Shown: positions 26,801 through 34,219 of the stretch, in pieces
How positions within the stretch are numbered: position 1 is the first letter of the stretch
Layout: every line of letters begins with the position of its first letter
DNA from: a virus
Reading direction: 5' to 3' (one strand)
Virus record (IMG/VR): IMGVR_UViG_3300013094_000120
Span: 1 to 40,097 of that record
Length of the DNA stretch: 40,097 nucleotides
Notes under the pieces: model-generated
What the model was told of the DNA's origin: nothing
Database searches by the model: none
What the model saw: the letters and a program-made list of their open reading frames with translations, nothing else
Made by a program: the position numbers and the translations under genes

Positions 26801-29800
26801 AATATAATCGGGTTACATGGAATCAAGTTAGTCGTGGCTGTTAGCGCAGTAAGCGTAAACGCTGTAGTGGTTGCTGATGCTATACTTACTGTAACCAATG
26901 ATGATGCAACAGTAAAATTAGCTGTATCAATAACATCCTGGATATAATATTGATTACCTGTTGTAATACCACCTAATGATGTTCCGGTAAACTGTACAGG
27001 ATAGTTTGCCTGCATGTTTGCTGTTGGGGCTTGTAGATAACTGTTATTAGAAGGGAAGTTCATGGTAAATGAACCGCTGCCTGCTGTTAACAAATATGTA
27101 CCTGAGCCAAAAGATACTGATATCTGTATTTGTGTACTGTTCAAAATAGCAGAAACATAGTAGGTATAGGCTGGAATTACGTTAGTGAATATTGTACCAC
27201 TAAACTGCACCGGCATGCCAACAGCCAACTGACTAGTACTAGCTACAGTTAAACTGGTAGTAGTAATAGTTCCGCCAGTAGATTGGGTTACTAGTGTTTG
27301 TGACAAATTAGTACTGGTAATTACTGTGCTGTAGTATGTTGGAATAAATTGCACTGGCATTCCAGCATAGAATGAATTTAAATTAGCAGTGTTATTAATT
27401 GTAACATAATTTGTTGGACTACCTGATGCATCAGCAGTGGCAACAACTTGAACAGTATTAAATGATTCTCTCATTACACTTGCAGTTTTAGATGGAATTC
27501 CAGCAACTGTAGCATTTGTAGGATTATATGCTGAAATAAAACCATATTGCCCAGAACCTGTTCCGCTATTAATAAACACACGCATACCAACATAGTTGCT
27601 GGCCAATAATACATCAGCTTGTGATAATTGGATACTGGTTTTGTCGCCACCCTGAGCTTGGTTACTTGCTGTTAAGTAGCCAAGACCACCAGTGATTGAG
27701 TTGCTGTCTGTAATAATTCTTGAATTAAACACAGCACCAGAACGAGTCTCTTCTCCTACTACTAGCGCACCTGTACCAGCACCGGTAATGTTATAATTTG
27801 CATAAGCAGTGTATTGATTATTTGTTGTTTGCAAATAGAAACTTGGACTGTATGCTGCTGGCGAAATTTCAACTTGTGGTCCATAGACGTAACTATACGT
27901 TCCTGTAGCACCGTTGACACCTTTTGGATAAATCTTGAAAGTTAGTGTGTTATTTGGTCCTGCTGTATCATAGGCTGCAAACCATAATCTATACCATCCA
28001 GCCGATGTAGTTACTTGGGCTTTATAGTTTACAGGGGTTAATCCGCCATTAATACTAGACGGTGTAACAACACCTGTGGCAAAGTTAAAGTTTATAGCAC
28101 TGGTTACTGAAGTTGTGCCACTCCATGTTGCATATAAATCAACAGATGCTGCGGTTCCTTGTTGAACATCAACACTGAATGTATAGCTCAATGCTGTACC
28201 AGCTGGGACTGTTCCAGTTGATGTTACGGTGTTAATACTACTTGCTCCACTTAGACCGCTAACAGTTACAGTAATATCATTAAGACCTACTGCGCCGCCA
28301 ACTTGATTACCAAGAATTTTTATTATATTACTAACAACATAGCCAGTTCCAGGATTATTCACTGTGACTACATATCCGCTAGGTGCAACTGTAACGTTAA
28401 ATGTTGCACTAGTTCCTGTACCTGTTACGTTAGCACCTGAAATATTTGTATAAGTACCGCCGGCTGCTGGTATTGAAATCGCTTGACTTATTGTACCAGT
28501 GTTTGTGCCGCCAGTGCCAGTGATAGACCAAGCTTCTGCATATCCAGTTGGTGCTGTGATAGTCTGCGACAGAGTGACATTTCCATCGGTTGACCATGCA
28601 GCATTGGTAAAGATATTGCTGTACTGTAGTAAATTAGTCGTAGTTGTATAGTAACCTGATCCAGCATTGGTAAAGTTTAAGTGAATCAATTTACCAATGG
28701 CACCAAATGTACTTTCAATAGTCGCTTGAGTCTGTGTTGACTGATTGTAAATTATACCGGTAGCTGGAGTTTCTGTTATGTCATAGCCTTCAGCAATAAC
28801 ACCGTATGCACCATATGAGCTGTTACCATTAGTAGCACGAATACGTCCGCCAGCTTCTGCAAAGTAACCTGCATATCCATAGTATGAGAAAATACTTACA
28901 CACTCTGTTAACGCACCAGTACCAGTACACCATACACCAATACCGTCACTGATAATATGTGTAAAGTCGTTAGCCACAATAGATTTATTACCACCATTGT
29001 GCAGAGCTCCGTCAATCTTCAAACCAACGCAGCCGTTACCAAAAGCTGATACGTTCTGTACATAAGGACTGCGACGAATAATCCAGGCACTAGTATCTGT
29101 AGGGTCATTCCCTGGATCTAGGCAGGCAAATGATCCACCACTTGGGCGTTGAATTTGATTAGAATCTTGTGAAAGAAGTGTACCTAATAGGCCGACTAAT
29201 GTCATGTTTCTTAAACCTGTGCCGTTACGTAAACGGAACATATCTCTGATAGCATCGCCACCATAGACTGCCATGGCAGTACCTAACCCGATTGATCCAG
29301 TCGCATAAGATAGTATTATCGGAGTTCCACTGTAGGTCATGGTAATACCGGCGTAGGTAGCTGTAGCAGTCGTCGATAGAGTAATACTTCCAGATCCCGG
29401 AATGGTTGCAATTTTAGCTCCGGATGGAATTCCTGGACCTGTTACATACATACCAACTGTTAAATTAGTTGTGCTGCTTACTGAAACTACATTGCTTGAA
29501 GCACTGATATTTGCAGTTAAAGTTCCGCCTAGACCGCTACTAACTGCAAACTGGGTTGGAGTTATCGTAGTTCCAATTACATAATATGTTTGACCAGCGA
29601 CTACACCTCCAAAGGTACTGTAGCTAATATTAGTTGCAATATTTGGATCAACAAACTGTACTGGACATCCATCGTACATGCCTGTTGTCGACAATACAGT
29701 AAACAAATTAGTTACATCAGTTTGAGTGCAATAGGTATCTATTGTAATGTTAGGTTGGACTACTGCACTACGTAATTCGTCTCCAACGATTGCAGTATTT

Positions 29801-32800
29801 TCTGGAACTGTGATCGGTAATGTTTCGTTATAAGTACCTGTCTTAACAAATATTGTAGCAGTGATTCCTGAATTTGGTGGTGGAACACTTGATTTATTTT
29901 GATTGGTCAACGCAGTAGTAATTATGCTCATTAAAGAACTGATTGCTGTGCTAGATCCTGCCTCAGGTGTATACGCACTGTTGGTCACTTGTAACGCTTG
30001 TGATCCTGTCGGAACACTGTTTAATGTCTGATAGGTTGTTGATTCAACTGTATTGGTTAACACGTAAGTTGTTATTAGTGTTAGTAGCTCTGTAAGCGCC
30101 GCAATAAACAACGGCATCTCAAGACCTACATTGGTGGTAATAAACTGTGTTAGGCTTTCTTGAGCAAAATATGACAACGCTGCTGCAACAGTCTGACTGT
30201 TACCACCACGTGATAGGTCATAGATTAATGCATCAATAACATATTCTGAATCACGTATAGTTTTAGTTTGATCAAATGTTGATGAACTAGTGAACGGAGC
30301 ATTTTGTGCAGTTTTTTGACTCAACATCCAATAATAAACTTCAGTGGCTAACCATACTTTGTTTTGTGTCAATAGATAAGTGGTGTTAGGATAGTTTACA
30401 CCGTTCTGAACAAACTTACATGCATAGTTAATAGTTTTAAATGCCTGATCCCAAGTAGTACCGTAATCGGAACGGTCAATACCATTAGGTGCCACATAGA
30501 ACACATTTGTTACCTGATTGATTTTACTCCAACCTGGAACATTATTAGTGTTACGTAAGGTATAACTTTGTGTGCCAATAGGTACTGCCTGATAAGAACC
30601 ACTGTTGTAAGTTTCTAAATCACCGTAAGTGCTCATGGCATTTTTTCTTGCGTGAGCCACATACAGAGTCCAATAGGTACCTGTGGTATCTAGATCCGGT
30701 CTATTAAGAGCAGTTGCAGTATGCGTTTGAGTACAGATATAGGTAGCATTTTTCCATACTACTAGATCATTTGCAACATATTGTTTACCTATAGAAGTTC
30801 CAGTAAATGTAAATGTGACAATTTGAGCTGCATAGTTCACTGAAGTTACTGTAATAGTAATATCATTATTAGCAGCTGGTACAGGTGTTGTTACTCCATT
30901 TATTCCACCTACTAATGCTCCCGGAATCTTAAGTGTGTCGCCTGCATTAAAACCAGAACCCGCCGAAGTTAATATTAAGCTATACACAGAACCAGTTGCT
31001 GACACAGTAAATGTTGCGCCACTACCTGCGCCTGATATGGTAGTAGGTACAACTCCGGTATAGGTTACCAATGGATTCCATAAGAAGGTCCAGTTAGTAC
31101 CGGGAACTAAAAATTTCCAGTAGGTAGAATTTACAGCAGTGAACGCAATAGTTTGACCATTGGTCAATGTACCGTCTGGAGCATAATTTAGTATGACTTG
31201 TGTTCCGGTACTATTAACACTAGTTACTGATTGCCCTTGAGTAAAACCGGCAGCTTGAATTATCATTCCTGGAACAATACCACCAACTCCAAATTTTACA
31301 GGTTGATCGGCATTAATACCAATGTCTGGTTTAGAACTTGATCCAACTGTGCTGGCTGTACTTATTGTATAGGTTCCTGCAAATCCAGGTTGATAAAAAT
31401 TGTATGTTCCTGTGGCATTTGTGGTAAAGTTTTGAGCAGTACCAGATCCGTTGACTAGAGTGATAGTTGTGCCTGTTGTATAGGTGGAAATCACATAGGT
31501 CCCTGCTGGAACTCCTGTACCAGTTACTAACATACCTGCTGTAATACCAGTAGCACTGGCCACTACAAACGTATTTGTACCACTTGTTCCACCACTGGCC
31601 TGTGTAGTAGATACTGATGTTGTTACTACACTACCGCCAGTTGCTGCAGAGGTTGTTGTATTAAGATACTGGACTTGAGTGGTAGTACAAGCTGTTACTG
31701 TATAAGTTCCGTTGTATCCACTTACTGATACGCTTGATACTGTAATTTTCTGTCCCACAGTGTAAGGAGCATATGTTTGTGCGCCGCTGAAAATTAAAGT
31801 TGCAGTAGTACCGTCGCCCGATGCTGTGGCTATTGATACTGTATTGATCGTTGCAGTAACTTGATTGCTTACTGTTACTCCTGGTACACTAAAACTGCCA
31901 GGAGAACCTATTGGATCTGAAGGTGTTCCGCCGCTTAACAGATAACCTACTCCAATAGGAGCACTTGATGATGACTGTGATAGGACAGTAAGAGTAGTAC
32001 TGGCTGCATATCCTGTAAAGTTTGAATTAATATTGCCAGCTGTAGTTTGATTACTTAAAGTAAGTGCGCCAGTGTTACTGATATTAGTTATAGTAGTGCC
32101 AGCTGGAATTCCTGATGCTGCAATAATGTCGCCAACTAAAATACCAGCGGTGCTTGATCCATTACTAGGCGTAATTACAGTATTATTGCTACTCCATGTA
32201 GCAGAAAATACTCCGCCTAAATTTATTGTAGTACCAGAACTACCGGCACTTAAATAGGGACCACTTACTGTTGATGTTGACGGATCTTGAGCTCCGGTAG
32301 TGCTATTAGTGTCTGCAACTGCTTCGTATAACCCACCGTTGCGACGAACAACATCACCAATTTTATATGTTGCCTGACTTGACCAATCTGTGCGCAGTTC
32401 GTATCCTTGAGCTAACAAGGTCCAGAATGATGATGTTAGACTCGGAGTGTTGTTAAGATTATTTTGAGCTGCTGAAATAAAATCAAAACCACCGTACTGG
32501 ACTACATCTCCTGGTTGATAGGTTACAGAGCTAGACCATGTTCCACCTAGATCGATACCTGGCAAGTAGATTTGCCAATTGCCTGTAGCAAACGATGACG
32601 AGCTAGTATGACCAGCTGTACACTCATAAAGATCAGGTCCTAATTTAACTAGATCATTGGCCTTGTATCGAATGTTAGAGCCAGACCATGTTCCCTTGAA
32701 CTCGATACCACTAAATTGTATAGACCATGATGATTGATTAGCTTCAAGACCAAGAGTCACAGATGCTGCTGATGTGTGAGCAGTGTTACAATTATAAACA

Positions 32801-33240
32801 ATTCCACCATACTTAACAATATCACCGATACCGTAGACAGTGTTCGGCTGCCATGAAGTATGCCAGTTACTAAATTGATTGTATTGAGTCCACTTGGTGC
32901 TGTCGATGATCGTTCCAGATGCCACATGCTGAGTAGTACAAATAAACAACAATCCACCAAATTGAACAATGTTACCTAAGCCGTACTGTGTACCAGTAGT
33001 CCATACTCCCTTGTAGCTTTTCCCATCAACTACCAGTGCCCAATAAGGATTTGATGCTAAAGTTGTTGGGTTAACATAATAAAAATCATTCCAGAAATTA
33101 CTGCTGGCAGTGTTGGCCACTAGAGCCACATACATTCTGCCGTCATATTGAACTATAGCATCTATGTTATAGGTATTTCCTGGGGTCCATGCGCCTTCAT
33201 ATGTAAAGCGTAGTCTATTGATTTTAAATTCTTGGGACAT
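23860..33240 (-). CDS. Giant modular virion protein B (fibre or baseplate type)
   Basis: A 3126-residue paralogue of giant protein A. Residues 14-325 hold six CBM5/12-like repeats and a seventh follows at about 720-860, the sixth and seventh being split by inserts. VTNVFYVAPNGIDRSD near 911 opens the large middle region, with one RD-x7-ALIYDL module near 990, GDELRSA near 1143 and the conserved NGTGLRNMTLVGL to NGNSSYGAYGV stretch near 1338-1490. Stacked threonine-rich beta modules fill about 1490-2380; propeller-like AYGNGTFVTI repeats lie near 2390-2700; the C-terminus near 2960 has RVFFTSTDQDGNFKVG and TQKAIKTYL as in protein A. AAGGAAA precedes the ATG. Probably a long fibre or peripheral baseplate part that contacts surface glycans; this is inference from repeats and context. 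Confidence 0.85.
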   Translation of the reverse strand: MSQEFKINRLRFTYEGAWTPGNTYNIDAIVQYDGRMYVALVANTASSNFWNDFYYVNPTTLASNPYWALVVDGKSYKGVWTTGTQYGLGNIVQFGGLLFICTTQHVASGTIIDSTKWTQYNQFSNWHTSWQPNTVYGIGDIVKYGGIVYNCNTAHTSAASVTLGLEANQSSWSIQFSGIEFKGTWSGSNIRYKANDLVKLGPDLYECTAGHTSSSSFATGNWQIYLPGIDLGGTWSSSVTYQPGDVVQYGGFDFISAAQNNLNNTPSLTSSFWTLLAQGYELRTDWSSQATYKIGDVVRRNGGLYEAVADTNSTTGAQDPSTSTVSGPYLSAGSSGTTINLGGVFSATWSSNNTVITPSNGSSTAGILVGDIIAASGIPAGTTITNISNTGALTLSNQTTAGNINSNFTGYAASTTLTVLSQSSSSAPIGVGYLLSGGTPSDPIGSPGSFSVPGVTVSNQVTATINTVSIATASGDGTTATLIFSGAQTYAPYTVGQKITVSSVSVSGYNGTYTVTACTTTQVQYLNTTTSAATGGSVVTTSVSTTQASGGTSGTNTFVVASATGITAGMLVTGTGVPAGTYVISTYTTGTTITLVNGSGTAQNFTTNATGTYNFYQPGFAGTYTISTASTVGSSSKPDIGINADQPVKFGVGGIVPGMIIQAAGFTQGQSVTSVNSTGTQVILNYAPDGTLTNGQTIAFTAVNSTYWKFLVPGTNWTFLWNPLVTYTGVVPTTISGAGSGATFTVSATGSVYSLILTSAGSGFNAGDTLKIPGALVGGINGVTTPVPAANNDITITVTSVNYAAQIVTFTFTGTSIGKQYVANDLVVWKNATYICTQTHTATALNRPDLDTTGTYWTLYVAHARKNAMSTYGDLETYNSGSYQAVPIGTQSYTLRNTNNVPGWSKINQVTNVFYVAPNGIDRSDYGTTWDQAFKTINYACKFVQNGVNYPNTTYLLTQNKVWLATEVYYWMLSQKTAQNAPFTSSSTFDQTKTIRDSEYVIDALIYDLSRGGNSQTVAAALSYFAQESLTQFITTNVGLEMPLFIAALTELLTLITTYVLTNTVESTTYQTLNSVPTGSQALQVTNSAYTPEAGSSTAISSLMSIITTALTNQNKSSVPPPNSGITATIFVKTGTYNETLPITVPENTAIVGDELRSAVVQPNITIDTYCTQTDVTNLFTVLSTTGMYDGCPVQFVDPNIATNISYSTFGGVVAGQTYYVIGTTITPTQFAVSSGLGGTLTANISASSNVVSVSSTTNLTVGMYVTGPGIPSGAKIATIPGSGSITLSTTATATYAGITMTYSGTPIILSYATGSIGLGTAMAVYGGDAIRDMFRLRNGTGLRNMTLVGLLGTLLSQDSNQIQRPSGGSFACLDPGNDPTDTSAWIIRRSPYVQNVSAFGNGCVGLKIDGALHNGGNKSIVANDFTHIISDGIGVWCTGTGALTECVSIFSYYGYAGYFAEAGGRIRATNGNSSYGAYGVIAEGYDITETPATGIIYNQSTQTQATIESTFGAIGKLIHLNFTNAGSGYYTTTTNLLQYSNIFTNAAWSTDGNVTLSQTITAPTGYAEAWSITGTGGTNTGTISQAISIPAAGGTYTNISGANVTGTGTSATFNVTVAPSGYVVTVNNPGTGYVVSNIIKILGNQVGGAVGLNDITVTVSGLSGASSINTVTSTGTVPAGTALSYTFSVDVQQGTAASVDLYATWSGTTSVTSAINFNFATGVVTPSSINGGLTPVNYKAQVTTSAGWYRLWFAAYDTAGPNNTLTFKIYPKGVNGATGTYSYVYGPQVEISPAAYSPSFYLQTTNNQYTAYANYNITGAGTGALVVGEETRSGAVFNSRIITDSNSITGGLGYLTASNQAQGGDKTSIQLSQADVLLASNYVGMRVFINSGTGSGQYGFISAYNPTNATVAGIPSKTASVMRESFNTVQVVATADASGSPTNYVTINNTANLNSFYAGMPVQFIPTYYSTVITSTNLSQTLVTQSTGGTITTTSLTVASTSQLAVGMPVQFSGTIFTNVIPAYTYYVSAILNSTQIQISVSFGSGTYLLTAGSGSFTMNFPSNNSYLQAPTANMQANYPVQFTGTSLGGITTGNQYYIQDVIDTANFTVASSLVTVSIASATTTAFTLTALTATTNLIPCNPIIFSGTGTPYGLSIGQKYYISAVTSATTFTISNSLLNVVCSATTYGTNLITCSSTGGFIVGNPIIFTGTTFGGIQAETVYYIAAISDSQNFSVSSTITYVGVVGTPGTPFGLSNGTGGMSLRTCASNLALTAGTTTITGTSTGPKTKISLGQGAMTATFSTPLFGGLLQGVNYYVNAILSSTTFTLASSLANVGGTQVALISATGSMNVGMSGWDNITPGTPSAAVLDSTTVYYIEPKTTYSDPAFSSVTTGSVVTLSPGSNWASIAYGAGTFIGFPNTGNTAATSPDGSAWTQINLPITATLWGGVVYGAGYFVAVSNTTAIYSSSAGAGFKQSAMPSSQSWSSIAYGNGTFVTIASGSTNAAYSTVASLGSTWTAATLPSSQIWTGLAYGKNTFVAISSGGNTLTPTAASGSGATATLSFATQSTAPYTVGQTIVVSGMTPTQYNGTYVVTGCTTSSVSYTNPTTAAGTVFGSIVGNSVTAYSTNGGSTWTTGALPLQTTWASIVFGNGRFVAVSSAGTTTAYSFDGITWYSSYLPVTASYIAYGQGVFLAVQPGSTTAYISDSGLDWLQRTLAVSISTSAINFGFNAANVGVFSLLAGQNSGATVSAGIRAKARPLIASNVMYGVSLFEPGSNYTSAPTITFTDPNYSVPAAVVNRISNGTLANPTFINNGTGYNTTSTGVAITGNGFADTYQTGLTIIMNNLSRQPLVGDNLVINGISQVYKVTSAVPVYGTSAPFLEANVSLSPPVTTANSTANGTTVSIRSKYSQARLTNHDFLNIGYGDQLESNYPGFPAAGYVAITNNQTIEANFGRVFFTSTDQDGNFKVGNLFGVQQATGIITLSASQFGLQGLNSISLGGIAVGGSSVIITQFSTDGTFVANSDYIIPTQKAIKTYLTSRLSQGGANTYTGELVAGTIVVGTTTQGPNVITSTIPRGTSGSNIKMLSKVTITGAQYSGIDGNMQALDMFMRGVQNRGVQGF
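25378..25596 (-). repeat. Module A copy in giant protein B
   Basis: Module A with LSFATQSTAPYTVGQ, GMTPTQYNGTYVVTGC and VSYTNPTTAAG. It interrupts the propeller-like repeats between KNTFVAISSGG and NSVTAYSTNGG, a place matching the copy in giant protein A. Edges approximate. Confidence 0.7.
30790..31056 (-). repeat. Module D insert splitting carbohydrate-binding-like repeat 7 of giant protein B
   Basis: Residues 729-817 (GSGATFTVSATG, GSGFNAGDTLKIPG, NNDITITVTS) lie between TFLWNPLVTY and KQYVANDLVVWKN of one repeat, the same position as in giant protein A, so this insertion predates the split of the two proteins or was exchanged between them. Confidence 0.65.
31132..32268 (-). repeat. Block of about 380 inserted residues within carbohydrate-binding-like repeat 6 of giant protein B
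   Basis: Residues 325-703 consist of module-C-like units (GDIIAASGIPAGTTI; GMLVTGTGVPAGTYV), a module A copy and other beta units. They separate AVADTNSTTGAQDPS from the STYWKFLVPG end of the repeat. Giant protein A has no block here; its matching repeat (GTATNINQDPSTTTGYW) is intact. Confidence 0.65.
31621..31842 (-). repeat. Module A copy in giant protein B
   Basis: Module A with LIFSGAQTYAPYTVGQ, SVSVSGYNGTYTVTAC and VQYLNTTTSA, nested in the inserted block of repeat 6. Confidence 0.7.
31790..33200 (-). repeat. CBM5/12-like repeat array of giant protein B (main part)
   Basis: Six W-Y-GD-V-YGG-C-HTS units start at residues near 14, 76, 126, 181, 230 and 282. The third (WQPNTVYGIGDIVKYGG) and fourth (WSGSNIRYKANDLVKLG) match units of protein A closely. 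The left part of this range is inside the inserted block described separately. Confidence 0.55.
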
Positions 33241-33260
33241 TATCTATTTTTCCTTGTTGC

Positions 33261-33638
33261 TTATGGGGTTACTATTTGACTAGCTGAATACGTATAGGCT
33301 TGATTAATTCTTACCACTAGATTACCACTACTGTCAAGATAGTAGTAACAACTCTTATTATCCCAACGATATTGGTCAAAATATAAATTAGGAAATGGAC
33401 GAGTATGATCTACTTCAAGTCGACCATCAAAAAAGTCAACACCATATTCAAACAATTCAAAGTTTTGATTACCGTTTCCTGGCACATTAATTGTAATTGA
33501 AGATGACCCCTGTAGTAGATCTTGTCTATCAAAATACAGCGTTCCATCGCTAGTTCTACGTAGTCCATAGAAATATCTAGCGTCGCCTACTCCTAGTAGA
33601 TCAGTATATGTATTTTCGTTGCCAATGTAGTATGTCAT
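33261..33638 (-). CDS. Conserved small structural protein of T4-like marine phages
   Basis: A 125-residue protein whose whole length recalls a protein found beside fibre genes in cyanophages: a MTYYIGNENTYTDLLGVGDA start, YFYGLRRTSDGTLYF, INVPGNG, then EYGVDFFDGRLEVDH, PNLYFDQYRWDNKSCYYYL and RINQAYTY near the end. It is rich in aromatic residues and looks like a compact beta domain. AAGGAAT precedes the start. It is in one run with the gene at 33650-34216 and giant protein B. Conservation is recalled, not computed; the precise position in the virion is unknown to me. Confidence 0.75.
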   Translation of the reverse strand: MTYYIGNENTYTDLLGVGDARYFYGLRRTSDGTLYFDRQDLLQGSSSITINVPGNGNQNFELFEYGVDFFDGRLEVDHTRPFPNLYFDQYRWDNKSCYYYLDSSGNLVVRINQAYTYSASQIVTP

Positions 33639-33649
33639 TTTTCTATTCC

Positions 33650-34216
33650 TTAACTGATCTCAACCCAACTCATAACTAGATCTAGACTGGCTGCCACTGA
33701 TGAGTAGATGTTTACATTTGTTGATGCTGTTAAAATTAGTTTTTCACCACCATTAATAATTCTTAAACTTTGATTAGGAGGAACAATAACATTCTTTAAA
33801 AAGTATGCTGAAGTTGTTGCAACCGTATCTTGAATTTGAACTGTAGCCAGTGCAATGTCTGCTGTAGTGTTGGTTAAACTCATGCCAATTATTGTACTAG
33901 TCGCCGAACCATTGCTAACTATTCCGTTAGGTGTAATGGTTCCATATACTCCGCCTGTTGCGGTGGGCGCACTAGTAGTTGAGTTTGAAAAAGTTACAGT
34001 AGTAGTTGTACATCCAGTAACTTGATATACTCCATTATAATCACTTACTGTAACTCCCGATACTGCAATATTATTACCTACAGTAAACGGAGCAACTAGT
34101 TGAGCTGCAAACGTTAAAGTAACAGAGCCGGTGGTGGGGGAGCTTGCTGTAACTGCTGTTATCGCTAGCTGTGTACCAAGTCCAGTAATTAATTTGTTCT
34201 TAAATGTTGTTGCCAT
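33650..34216 (-). CDS. Small beta-rich virion protein enlarged by a module A insertion
   Basis: A 188-residue protein. The start MATTFKNKLITGLGT and the second half (STIIGMSLTNTTADI, FLKNVIVPPNQSLRI, GGEKLILTAS, MSWVEIS) together match a protein of roughly 108 residues known from T4-like marine phages and resemble the small sandwich proteins at 38502-38855 and 12929-13252. Residues 17-98 between them are a complete module A (LTFAAQLVAPFTVGN, GVTVSDYNGVYQVTGC, VTFSNSTTSAP). AGGATAAA precedes the ATG. The protein is thus best read as a small structural unit with a foreign domain in its first loop. The role of either part is unknown. Confidence 0.75.
   Translation of the reverse strand: MATTFKNKLITGLGTQLAITAVTASSPTTGSVTLTFAAQLVAPFTVGNNIAVSGVTVSDYNGVYQVTGCTTTTVTFSNSTTSAPTATGGVYGTITPNGIVSNGSATSTIIGMSLTNTTADIALATVQIQDTVATTSAYFLKNVIVPPNQSLRIINGGEKLILTASTNVNIYSSVAASLDLVMSWVEIS
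33923..34168 (-). repeat. Module A insertion in a small virion gene
   Basis: About 82 residues with all the marks of module A, placed between GLGTQ and GIVSNGSATSTIIGMSL. Related small proteins in this window pass from their first strand to the corresponding strand without it. Edges are set by eye. Confidence 0.75.
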
Positions 34217-34219
34217 ATT

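Noticed and set aside
14440-32260. Dense repeats that might suggest a CRISPR array or an assembly artefact
   Set aside because: The repeats are degenerate at DNA level, in frame, of varying spacing and encode coherent beta modules, so they are protein repeats.
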